Part shown: positions 8,796 through 16,528 of the stretch, piece after piece
Numbering within the stretch: the first letter of the stretch is position 1
How the letters are laid out: each line of letters begins with the position of its first letter
Assembly: GCA_035328465.1 (NCBI GenBank)
Contig: DAOLIQ010000013.1
Span: forward strand, 1-55,106
DNA: 55,106 bases
Direction: 5' to 3'
Source of the DNA: JADJEI01 sp035328465
GTDB lineage: Bacteria > Bacteroidota > Ignavibacteria > Ignavibacteriales > Ignavibacteriaceae
The notes under the pieces: model-generated
Told to the model about the DNA's origin: nothing
The model's database searches: none
Seen by the model: only the letters and a program-made list of their open reading frames with translations
Made by a program: the position numbers and the translations under genes

Positions 8796-9500
8796 ATGAC
8801 AAAAGTATTTGAAAATATTACTGAGCTGACTGAATCTGTTTTTCAAGAAATCCATTTTTCACTGAATCAACAAACTAAAATAAATATTGCAATTTCCGGA
8901 GGCACGACTCCTGCTGCAATATTTGAACTTCTGGCAAAAAATTTTTTTGATAAACTTGATTGGAAAAGAATTAATTTTTTTTGGGTCGATGAAAGATGCG
9001 TGCCATCCAGTCATCCCGATAGTAATTATGGAATGACAAAAAAAACCTTGCTGAATCACATTCAAATTCCTCCTCAAAATATTCATCCGATTAACTGCGG
9101 GGAAAACGTTCAGGCTGAAATTGAAAGATATTCCGAAGAGATAAAATTACTTCTTCCGATGGAAAACAAATTCCCCCGCTTTGATTTGATTTTTTTAGGG
9201 CTTGGATCAGATGGTCACACAGCGTCAATATTTCCAAATCAGATTGAGCTGATGACAGCAAAAGATATTTGTGCTTTATCGAACCACCCCCAAACAAATC
9301 AAAAAAGAATAACTCTTACCGGTAAGGTTATAAATAATTCAAGGAAAATCATTTTCATTGTTACCGGTAAAAGTAAATCATTAATCATCAAGAATATTTT
9401 TGAAAAAAGAAGTGAATATCGTTTGCCGGCTGAATTTATTAGACCTGCTGAGGGAACCCTTGATTGGTTCCTGGATATTGAAGCAGCATCTCTGTTATGA
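8796..9500 (+). CDS. pgl: 6-phosphogluconolactonase (DevB/SOL type)
   Basis: Hydrolyses 6-phosphogluconolactone to 6-phosphogluconate, linking the Zwf and Gnd steps encoded beside it. The 234-aa protein has the glucosamine-6-phosphate isomerase/lactonase fold. Diagnostic stretches are AISGGTTPAAIFELL near residue 33, FFWVDERCVPSSHPDSNYGM near 68, and LGLGSDGHTASIFP near 138, where the DGH motif carries the active-site histidine. The DERCVP pattern distinguishes the lactonase from NagB. It begins 6 nt after zwf, so the two are probably translated from one transcript. Confidence 0.95.
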   Translation: MTKVFENITELTESVFQEIHFSLNQQTKINIAISGGTTPAAIFELLAKNFFDKLDWKRINFFWVDERCVPSSHPDSNYGMTKKTLLNHIQIPPQNIHPINCGENVQAEIERYSEEIKLLLPMENKFPRFDLIFLGLGSDGHTASIFPNQIELMTAKDICALSNHPQTNQKRITLTGKVINNSRKIIFIVTGKSKSLIIKNIFEKRSEYRLPAEFIRPAEGTLDWFLDIEAASLL

Positions 9501-9577
9501 AAATAAGATCAGCAGCTAATCTCTTGTAATTTATCAATTGAAAAAAATTATTTTTTAAACTAAAGGATTAAATAAAA

Positions 9578-10675
9578 ATGAACAAACTAAACGAACTTGC
9601 TAAACTTGGACAATCTGTATGGCTTGACTATATAAGCCGTAAGTTGATCACCAGCGGCGAACTAAAATCTCGCATTACAAATGGATTGAGAGGAATGACA
9701 TCAAATCCAACTATCTTTGAAAAAGCTATCGCTGGAAGTTGTGATTATGATAACGATATCAAAGAGCTTGTAAAAAATAAACTTACCATCGAAGAAATTT
9801 ATGAGCGAATTGTAATGAAAGATATTTCGCTCGCTGCAGATGAAATGAAATCAGTTTATGATTCATCAAACGGCCTGGATGGGTATGTAAGCCTCGAAGT
9901 TAACCCCCTGCTTGCAAATAAAACTGAGGAGACCATCGAACAAGCCCTTCGATTATTCAAAGAACTTAATCGAAAAAATATAATGATCAAAATTCCAGGT
10001 ACAGAGGAGGGTCTGCCTGCAGTTACTGAAGTTCTCGCTAATGGTGTGAACGTAAACGTAACATTAATTTTTAGCATTGATAATTATAAAAAAGTTGCAG
10101 ATGCTTTTATAAAAGGATTGGAGAAATTTGATTCTGCCGGCGGTGATGTTAGTAAACTTGCGTCGGTTGCATCATTCTTTGTTAGTCGTGTAGATACAGC
10201 GGTTGATAAAGAACTTGAATCAAAAGGCAATAAAGATTTGCTCGGTAAGATTGCAGTTGCAAATTCTAAATATGCATTTGAAGTTTCAAAGGAAATTTAC
10301 TCAACCGAACGATGGAAAAAACTTGCTGCTAAAGGTGCAAGAGTTCAACGTTTGCTCTGGGCAAGCACCGGTACAAAAAATCCTGCATACTCCGATGTGC
10401 TCTATGTTGAGGAGTTAATCGGTTCAGATACAGTTAATACACTCCCCCCTTCAACTCTTGATGCTTTTTTAGACCACGGCAAACTTAAATCAACCTTGTC
10501 TGAAGGTATTCCAGAAGCTAAAGCACAATTGAGAAAACTTAATTCCCTAGGAGTTGATATAAATCAAATTACAGACAAACTTCAGATTGACGGAGTAAAA
10601 TCATTCTCTGATTCATTTACTTCGTTAATGAAAAGTTTGAAGGATAAATCTGAAAAAATCAAGGCGGGGTTATAA
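9578..10675 (+). CDS. tal: Transaldolase
   Basis: Transfers a dihydroxyacetone unit between sugar phosphates in the non-oxidative pentose phosphate pathway. The 365-aa protein matches the type found as the N-terminal half of bifunctional transaldolase/glucose-6-phosphate isomerases. The signature GMTSNPTIFEKAIAGS is at residues 39-54, and the Schiff-base lysine is K138 in IMIKIPGTEEG. VNVNVTLIFS and the downstream SFFVSRVDTAVD stretches complete the barrel. An AAAGGA lies about 11 nt upstream of the ATG. The next gene (pgi) starts 2 nt after the stop, in a different frame. Confidence 0.95.
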   Translation: MNKLNELAKLGQSVWLDYISRKLITSGELKSRITNGLRGMTSNPTIFEKAIAGSCDYDNDIKELVKNKLTIEEIYERIVMKDISLAADEMKSVYDSSNGLDGYVSLEVNPLLANKTEETIEQALRLFKELNRKNIMIKIPGTEEGLPAVTEVLANGVNVNVTLIFSIDNYKKVADAFIKGLEKFDSAGGDVSKLASVASFFVSRVDTAVDKELESKGNKDLLGKIAVANSKYAFEVSKEIYSTERWKKLAAKGARVQRLLWASTGTKNPAYSDVLYVEELIGSDTVNTLPPSTLDAFLDHGKLKSTLSEGIPEAKAQLRKLNSLGVDINQITDKLQIDGVKSFSDSFTSLMKSLKDKSEKIKAGL

Positions 10676-10677
10676 AA

Positions 10678-12363
10678 ATGAAATATAACATTGGTAATCT
10701 TAAAAGTGAAGTTGATGCGAAACTTTTGCAAATTAATAATGAAAAGATAGTTGAAAGAATCTGGCAAAAAGATTTTACCGTGTGGGGCACTTCTCCCGAA
10801 GAAATCAGCAACAGACTTGGCTGGCTTGACTCCCCCAAAGTTACCAGGAAATCATTTGATGAAATTCTCAAATTTGTCGATGAGGTTAAAAATGAAGGAT
10901 TTACTAATGCCTTGTTATTAGGAATGGGGGGATCAAGCCTCTCCCCGGAAGTTTTCAGATTTATTTTTGGAGTTAGGAAAGGATATCTTGATTTATCAAT
11001 TTTAGATAGCACCGATCCAGAGGCAATTCTTGAAAAAGCTAATAATCTTGATCCAGAAAAAACTCTGTACATTGTTTCTACAAAGTCCGGGGGTACCGTT
11101 GAAACAATTTCATTTATGAAATATTTTTATAACTTCACTCTTTCAAAAGTTGGTAAAGAAAAAGCAGCAAAACATTTTATTGCAATCACTGATCCCGGAA
11201 GCGGTCTTGAACAAATGGCGAAGGATCTTAACTTTAGAAAAATTTTTCTTAATGACCCGAACATTGGCGGCAGATTTTCTGCCTTGTCATTATTCGGAAT
11301 AGTGCCCGCTGCTTTAATTGGAGTGGATATTGAAAAAATATTGAACAGTGCTGAAGCCGAAATATCAAACTCTAAAAAATCTGGTAATGATATTCTGCAA
11401 AATAGCTCAGTAGTACTCGGGACAATAATGGGCGTTTTAGCAGGCAGGGGGAAGGATAAAATTACTTTTATAATTTCACCTAAATTTTCATCCTTTGGTG
11501 CGTGGACTGAACAGTTGATTGCTGAGAGTACAGGAAAAATAGGAAAAGGCATTCTACCTGTTGATTTGGAATCCGTTGAAGCACCGCACTTTTATTCGAA
11601 TGACAGATTGTTCGTTCACATCAAATTAAGCGATGACAATACATTTAACGAAAAAGCTGCGCAGTTAAAATCTGCCGGTCATCCGATGATCGAAATTCGA
11701 CTTGATAACATTCATGATTTAGGTAAGGAATTTTTCCGTTGGGAATTTGCAACCGCTATCGCCGGTCACGTGCTCACCATCCCCCCCTTTGACCAGCCAA
11801 ATGTTGAACAAGCCAAAGTAATTGCGCGGCAAATGATGAAAGAATATCAGTCTACCGGTAACATGCCTCAGTTATCATCGGTATTACAGGAAGGTGAGGT
11901 TAAGATTTATGGCGATGTTAAACCAAATAAAGTTTCTGATGCAATCCCAAAATTTCTTACTGACTGTAAAGGCGGGAAAAACTACGTAACTCTTCAAGCA
12001 TATCTAACACCCAAAAAAGATACTACAAAACTTCTTCAAGAATTGAGAACTTCAATCCAAAAAAAATATAAAGTCGCTACAACTTTTGGCTACGGCCCAA
12101 GATTTCTTCACTCAACCGGACAGCTTCACAAAGGTGATGGCGGTAATGGATATTTTATTCAATTCATTGCTGATAACAAAACTGATACGCCGATCCCCGA
12201 TCATGCAGGAAGAGAAGATTCATCAATTACATTTGGAATTCTGAAAAGAGCACAACTGTTAGGTGACAGGCAAGCCCTCGTTGATAATCATAGAAAAGTA
12301 ATTACACTCGAATTGGGTGATAGTTTGACAGATAGTCTGAAACTAATTTCAGAAAAGATATAG
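10678..12363 (+). CDS. pgi: Glucose-6-phosphate isomerase (Tal-Pgi fusion type, stand-alone)
   Basis: Interconverts glucose 6-phosphate and fructose 6-phosphate, so carbon leaving transaldolase can re-enter the cycle. The 561-aa protein has two SIS domains: LGMGGSSLSPEVFRF near residue 81 and STKSGGTVETISFM near 140 contact the phosphate. The long C-terminal part with TFGYGPRFLHSTGQLHKGD near 475 matches the isomerase half of bifunctional Tal-Pgi proteins rather than the E. coli Pgi. The gene follows tal after 2 nt and in another frame, so here the two activities are separate chains. A C7 run at 11781-11787 lies inside the frame. Confidence 0.92.
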   Translation: MKYNIGNLKSEVDAKLLQINNEKIVERIWQKDFTVWGTSPEEISNRLGWLDSPKVTRKSFDEILKFVDEVKNEGFTNALLLGMGGSSLSPEVFRFIFGVRKGYLDLSILDSTDPEAILEKANNLDPEKTLYIVSTKSGGTVETISFMKYFYNFTLSKVGKEKAAKHFIAITDPGSGLEQMAKDLNFRKIFLNDPNIGGRFSALSLFGIVPAALIGVDIEKILNSAEAEISNSKKSGNDILQNSSVVLGTIMGVLAGRGKDKITFIISPKFSSFGAWTEQLIAESTGKIGKGILPVDLESVEAPHFYSNDRLFVHIKLSDDNTFNEKAAQLKSAGHPMIEIRLDNIHDLGKEFFRWEFATAIAGHVLTIPPFDQPNVEQAKVIARQMMKEYQSTGNMPQLSSVLQEGEVKIYGDVKPNKVSDAIPKFLTDCKGGKNYVTLQAYLTPKKDTTKLLQELRTSIQKKYKVATTFGYGPRFLHSTGQLHKGDGGNGYFIQFIADNKTDTPIPDHAGREDSSITFGILKRAQLLGDRQALVDNHRKVITLELGDSLTDSLKLISEKI

Positions 12364-12397
12364 TTATCATATTTAAGAAATTATAGAAACAAAAGTC

Positions 12398-12433
12398 TTG
12401 ACTTGCAAAATTCTATATCGTATATTTACGATA
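12398..12433 (+). promoter_or_regulatory. arsR-arsM promoter with overlapping ArsR operator
   Basis: TTGACT (12398-12403), a 17-nt spacer and TATATT (12421-12426) form a sigma-70-like promoter 25 nt before arsR. TATCGTATATTTACGATA (12416-12433) is a perfect 7-4-7 inverted repeat covering the -10 box. A dimeric ArsR binding there would block polymerase, which is the expected autoregulation. The site is seen; the binding is inferred. Confidence 0.7.
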
Positions 12434-12450
12434 AACGATTAAGAAACTAA

Positions 12451-12768
12451 ATGTCAAAATCAAAAACAGAAGAATTTACGAAAGAAGATATCTGGCTAGC
12501 CGATGTTGCGAAAGCTTTGTCACATCCTGCAAGGATAAGAATCTTAAAAATCCTTACAAGTATGAATTCTTGCATCGTAGGAAATATAGTCGAGCAACTT
12601 CCTCTAGCACAGGCTACTGTTTCGCAGCATTTAAAAGAATTAAAACGAGTTGGACTAATTGAAGGAGAAATAGACGGTCCAAAAATATGTTATTGTGTAA
12701 ATAATAAAAATCTTGCGAGAGCAAAATCTGCACTGGATAAGTTGTTCGTAAAAATCGGATGTTGTTAA
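12451..12768 (+). CDS. arsR: ArsR/SmtB family metalloregulator
   Basis: A 105-aa winged helix repressor that would release DNA on binding arsenite or a similar thiophilic ion. KALSHPARIRILKIL near residue 21 and QATVSQHLKELKRVGLIEGE near 54 are the ArsR helix-turn-helix. The classical E. coli ELCVCDL motif is absent. Candidate ligand cysteines are C41, C80 and C82 (ICYC) and the terminal C104-C105, so it belongs to a group with a different metal site. It is 19 nt upstream of arsM, and a palindrome covers its own promoter. The ligand is inferred from the neighbour. Confidence 0.9.
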   Translation: MSKSKTEEFTKEDIWLADVAKALSHPARIRILKILTSMNSCIVGNIVEQLPLAQATVSQHLKELKRVGLIEGEIDGPKICYCVNNKNLARAKSALDKLFVKIGCC

Positions 12769-12787
12769 AAAAAAAGAAGGAAGCATA

Positions 12788-13591
12788 ATGGAAACACCAA
12801 ATGAAATTAAACAAGTTGTTAAAAATAAATACTCAGAAATCGCATTGTCTATTAAGGGTTCTTGCTGTGGACCAACTAGCTGTTGCAGCGATTCATCCAC
12901 GCTTGAGTATTCTATGATTGGTGAGGAATACAAAAATGTTGAAGGTTATGTGCCCGATGCTGATCTTGGATTGGGCTGCGGTTTGCCGACAGAATTCGCT
13001 GATATAAAATCGGGCGATACAGTTGTTGATCTTGGTTCGGGCGCAGGCAATGATGTTTTTATCGCTCGTGCAATTGTTGGTGAAGCTGGGAGGGTAATAG
13101 GGGTCGATATGACTGAAGCGATGATTGAAAAAGCAAATCGGAACAATCAAAAACTTGACTATAAAAATGTTGAGTTTAAATTAGGCGAGATTGAACATCT
13201 TCCGCTGGAGTCCGGAATTGCTGACGTTATTGTAAGCAACTGCGTTTTGAATCTCGTGCCCGATAAACAAAAAGCTTTTGCCGAAATTTTTAGGGTGCTG
13301 AAACCAGGGGCTCATTTCTGTGTTTCCGATATTGTAATTAAAGGTGAGTTAAATCCGGAATTGCAAAAATCTGCCGAGATGTATGCCGGCTGTGTTTCCG
13401 GTGCAGTTCAACAGGATGAATATTTAAAATTAATCGCACAAGCCGGATTTAAGGATATTCAAATAAAAAAATCCAAAGTCATAGAATTGCCAGAAGAAAT
13501 TTTAGCTAAATATCTTTCGGAGAATGGACTTAAAACCTACAAACAAAAGGTTGAAGGTATATTCAGCATAACCGTAGTCGGATATAAATAA
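12788..13591 (+). CDS. arsM: Arsenite S-adenosylmethionine methyltransferase
   Basis: Methylates As(III) with S-adenosylmethionine. The 267-aa protein has the SAM motif VVDLGSGAGND near residue 79 and GVDMTEAMIEKA near 105. The three cysteines that bind As(III) in characterised ArsM proteins have counterparts at C64 (GLGCGLP), C152 (SNCVLNLVPDK) and C202 (AGCVSGA). The N-terminus has an additional SCCGPTSCC cluster that may help capture metalloid. AAAAAAGAAGGAAG lies 5-10 nt upstream of the ATG. Its pairing with arsR under one promoter indicates arsenic-inducible expression. Confidence 0.95.
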   Translation: METPNEIKQVVKNKYSEIALSIKGSCCGPTSCCSDSSTLEYSMIGEEYKNVEGYVPDADLGLGCGLPTEFADIKSGDTVVDLGSGAGNDVFIARAIVGEAGRVIGVDMTEAMIEKANRNNQKLDYKNVEFKLGEIEHLPLESGIADVIVSNCVLNLVPDKQKAFAEIFRVLKPGAHFCVSDIVIKGELNPELQKSAEMYAGCVSGAVQQDEYLKLIAQAGFKDIQIKKSKVIELPEEILAKYLSENGLKTYKQKVEGIFSITVVGYK

Positions 13592-13735
13592 TTCGGGTTG
13601 CTCCTAAAATATTATTTTAGAATGTATATAGAAATTATTTGAGGTAATTATATTTTCATTCAGAAGCATTTTTCTTTAATTTTCACTTGTGATTATTCTT
13701 AACAACTTCAGAAATTCCTTAAAGAAAAATAATTG

Positions 13736-14524
13736 ATGATAAATACTTCGTCCATTGAAAAAAGAATGATTGAATTCTTTACCACCATCGCTGGTTTATT
13801 TGAATTCAGCATACGATTTTTTAAAGAAATTTTCGTCCCTCCCTATGAAATTGAGCAGATCAGAAAGCACATGGATGAACTTGGTATTAAAACTTTACCC
13901 ATCGTTAGTGTAACAGGATTTATCATCGGGCTTGTAGTTGCAATGCAGACTCAGCCGGTTCTTCTTCGCTTTGGTGCTGAAGCTTACCTGCCCGGCTCGG
14001 TTGGAATATCAATCGTGCGCGAACTTGGTCCTGTAATCACCGCTTTAATTTTTGCTGGAAGAGTAAGCTCGGGAATTGGAGCCGAGCTTGGTTCTATGCG
14101 TGTAACCGAGCAGATTGATGCAATGGAAGTTTCGGGAGTTAATCCATTCAAATATCTTGTTGTAACAAGAGTATTCGCCTGCACATTTATTTTACCCCTC
14201 CTCACCATCTATGTCATTTTTATTTCATTGATCGGCGCTTATGTCGCTGTACTTCTTGTTCAAAACATGATCGTTGATTATTATATCGGCGCAGTAATTA
14301 AGTCGCTCGAGTTTGGTGATGCAATTCCCGGCATCGCAAAAACTTTTGTATTTGGTTTTATTGCGGGAATTGTCGGGAGCTATAAAGGTTACACTGCAAC
14401 AAATGGAACCGAGGGTGTGGGAAGAGCCTCAACAACTTCAGTGGTAGTTGCATCTTTATTAATTCTTCTGTTCGATATGATTTTAGTTAAACTGACTTTA
14501 TGGTTATGGCCGACAATAAAATAG
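13736..14524 (+). CDS. mlaE: MlaE-family ABC transporter permease
   Basis: Membrane permease of an Mla/MCE-type lipid transporter, about 262 aa with five to six hydrophobic segments. Typical stretches are VGFIIGLVVAMQTQP-like near residue 60, VRELGPVITALIFAGRVSSG near 93-112, and the ELGSMRVTEQIDAMEVSG coupling region near 117. It should sit in the inner membrane and move phospholipids in the envelope. I take the ATG at 13736; a TTG is directly upstream at 13733. No strong ribosome-binding site is seen. Its end overlaps mlaF, which suggests translational coupling. Direction of lipid movement is not predictable. Confidence 0.93.
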   Translation: MINTSSIEKRMIEFFTTIAGLFEFSIRFFKEIFVPPYEIEQIRKHMDELGIKTLPIVSVTGFIIGLVVAMQTQPVLLRFGAEAYLPGSVGISIVRELGPVITALIFAGRVSSGIGAELGSMRVTEQIDAMEVSGVNPFKYLVVTRVFACTFILPLLTIYVIFISLIGAYVAVLLVQNMIVDYYIGAVIKSLEFGDAIPGIAKTFVFGFIAGIVGSYKGYTATNGTEGVGRASTTSVVVASLLILLFDMILVKLTLWLWPTIK

Positions 14525-15270
14525 TTGTTGAAATAAAAAATCTTTCAAAAGCATTTGGCGACCACGTTGTGCTTGATAATATTTCCCTTCAAGTTGAAGA
14601 CGGCGAAAATCTTGTAGTGTTTGGAAGAAGCGGCACGGGCAAAAGCGTTCTGCTCAAATGTATGATAAGATTATTGGAAGCAGACAATGGGAGGGTGTTT
14701 ATTCACAATAAAGATGTAATTGATTTGTCATTTAATGAATTAAATGAACTTCGGAAGGATATTGGTTTTCTATTTCAAGGTGCAGCTCTGTATGATTCAA
14801 TGAGTGTAAAAGAAAATCTAGAGTTTCCATTAATTCGGCATTTTGATTTCACTCAAAAAGAGCTTGATGAAAAAGTAAATAATATTTTACATAGAGTCCA
14901 ACTTGAAGAAGCTAAAAACAAAATGCCTTCAGAACTTTCAGGCGGAATGAAAAAAAGAATCGGGCTTGCACGCGCTGTTATTTCGGAGCCGAAACTTATG
15001 CTCTACGATGAACCCACTACAGGACTTGATCCGATAACTTCAAAAGAGATTAGCAAACTTATTCTTGAACTTCAAAAAGAATTAAAAATGACCTCGGTAA
15101 TCGTTACTCACGATTTGCTTTGTGCAGAGATTATTGCCGATAGAGCAATCATGCTTGAAAAAGGAAAAATACAATTTGAAGGAACTATAGATGATATGAT
15201 TAAATCAAAAGATAATTTCTTAAAAAATTTTTTCAGCCATGAAATAATCGAAAGCAACAACAATGCATAA
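14500..15270 (+). CDS. mlaF: MlaF-family ABC transporter ATP-binding protein
   Basis: ATPase subunit of the lipid transporter, about 256 aa. Walker A is GRSGTGKSVLLK near residue 46, the signature is LSGGMKKRIGLARA near 146, Walker B is LMLYDEPTTGLDP near 166, and VTHD contains the switch histidine. The first ATG (14500) overlaps mlaE by 25 nt and a second ATG at 14506 by 19 nt; neither has a clear Shine-Dalgarno, so the choice is open. It overlaps mlaD by 8 nt at the other end. The three genes form one coupled unit. Confidence 0.94.
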   Translation: MVMADNKIVVEIKNLSKAFGDHVVLDNISLQVEDGENLVVFGRSGTGKSVLLKCMIRLLEADNGRVFIHNKDVIDLSFNELNELRKDIGFLFQGAALYDSMSVKENLEFPLIRHFDFTQKELDEKVNNILHRVQLEEAKNKMPSELSGGMKKRIGLARAVISEPKLMLYDEPTTGLDPITSKEISKLILELQKELKMTSVIVTHDLLCAEIIADRAIMLEKGKIQFEGTIDDMIKSKDNFLKNFFSHEIIESNNNA

Positions 15271-16285
15271 AAGTCTTAAAGCAGCAAAGCTTGGTATTTT
15301 TATTTTTCTTGGAAGCGTGCTTATGGTTACTATTATTTTTCTGCTCGGTAACAAAGAAGCACTGTTCAAATCAACATTTACCGTTAAAACATATTTCAAA
15401 AATATTGAAGGCTTGCGCAACGGTGCACCGGTTCGTCTCAGCGGTATTGACGTGGGCAGTGTAAAGAGCATTGATATTGCAAAAGATACAACAGGCAGAA
15501 TCATTGTTTCAATGCGTCTGCTTACTGACATAGAACAGTTTATCCGAAAGGATACTAAAGCAAGCATCGAAACAGAAGGACTTGTCGGAAACAAAGTTGT
15601 AATACTTGAAATAGGCAGCAGCTCAAGCGAGCAGGTCGGCGAGGGGGGTACTATTCTATCCAAAGAACCGCTTAGTTTTGCCGATGTTATCGAAGAAACA
15701 CAGGGAATTCTCGCCTACACAAAACAAATGACTAAAGATCTTTCCGAAATTACTTCCAAGATTAACAGGGGTGAGGGAACAATCGGAAGGATATTAACTG
15801 ACGAAGAACTTTACAACGCTGCCACCGACCTTACCAAGCGCGCCGATAATAGTCTTGTGAACATAACAGAACAGCTTAATGAAGTTTCAAATCTATTTAT
15901 TGATCTCGGCGTAAGTGTGCGCAGTGCAGTTGTTAATGTTAATGATGTAATCTCGCAGATTGATTCCGTATTTAATAACGTGCGCAAAGGGGAGGGAGTT
16001 ATCGGTTCGCTGTTAGTGAAAGGAACCGGGCAGGATTCCATTATTACAGCAGTAATGAAAAATCTTCTGCAGGTTTCCGAAGAAACAAAATCCGGCGCTG
16101 CTAAACTTGCGGAAAATATGGAAGCACTTAAACACAACTGGCTGTTTAAAAGTTATTTTGAAGAACGCGGCTACTGGAGCGGAGAAGAATTCGAAAAAGA
16201 AATTGATACCAAGCTGATCGAACTGAACGAAAAAATTAAACAGCTTGACGAAAGAATCGAAACACTGAAGAAAATCGAAAAGTGA
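15263..16285 (+). CDS. mlaD: MlaD-family MCE substrate-binding protein
   Basis: A 340-aa periplasmic lipid-binding subunit anchored by one N-terminal helix (residues about 10-28). The MCE domain covers about 35-115, including GLRNGAPVRLSGIDVGSV near 53 and GLVGNKVVILEIG near 108. The rest is predicted mostly helical and ends in a charged coiled-coil-like tail with KLIELNEKIKQLDERIETLK-type heptads. MCE rings bind lipid in the periplasm and hand it to the MlaE/F complex. No mlaB or mlaC follows, so this is the minimal three-gene version; long C-terminal helices may bridge the periplasm as in other MCE proteins. Confidence 0.92.
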   Translation: MHKSLKAAKLGIFIFLGSVLMVTIIFLLGNKEALFKSTFTVKTYFKNIEGLRNGAPVRLSGIDVGSVKSIDIAKDTTGRIIVSMRLLTDIEQFIRKDTKASIETEGLVGNKVVILEIGSSSSEQVGEGGTILSKEPLSFADVIEETQGILAYTKQMTKDLSEITSKINRGEGTIGRILTDEELYNAATDLTKRADNSLVNITEQLNEVSNLFIDLGVSVRSAVVNVNDVISQIDSVFNNVRKGEGVIGSLLVKGTGQDSIITAVMKNLLQVSEETKSGAAKLAENMEALKHNWLFKSYFEERGYWSGEEFEKEIDTKLIELNEKIKQLDERIETLKKIEK

Positions 16286-16345
16286 TTTTTAGAGGAAATA
16301 GTTGCGGAGCGGGAAGGGTTAAAGTTTAAAAAACTCGCAAATAAG

Positions 16346-16495
16346 AAAAGGGGCTGCCTCAAAAGTTGCAAAGTGTCAGTCTGAGCTTGTCGAAGACTGA
16401 TATTATATGAGATTACTCACACTCCTCCTAAAAGGACGCCTCTGGCAGATTAGCTAAATATGAGAGCAAAAATTACTTTTGAGCCGACCTCTTTT
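16346..16495. repeat. MITE-like element with inverted ends
   Basis: AAAAGGGGCTGCCTCAAAAG (16346-16365) and CTTTTGAGCCGACCTCTTTT (16476-16495) are imperfect terminal inverted repeats (16 of 20 positions match). Just inside the left end TCAGTCT (16376-16382) and AGACTGA (16394-16400) flank GAGCTTGTCGA, a small hairpin of a type scattered in many bacterial genomes. The 150-bp element has no coding capacity and fills most of the gap between mlaD and the acylase gene. Both its mobility and its family are inferred. Confidence 0.65.
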
Positions 16496-16528
16496 TTATA
16501 TTTGAGCTAAAGATTTTTAAAAGCAATT

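Noticed and set aside
11127..11552. 141-aa minus-strand frame inside pgi
   Set aside because: It lies entirely inside a gene with clear family motifs, and shows no start signal or domain of its own.
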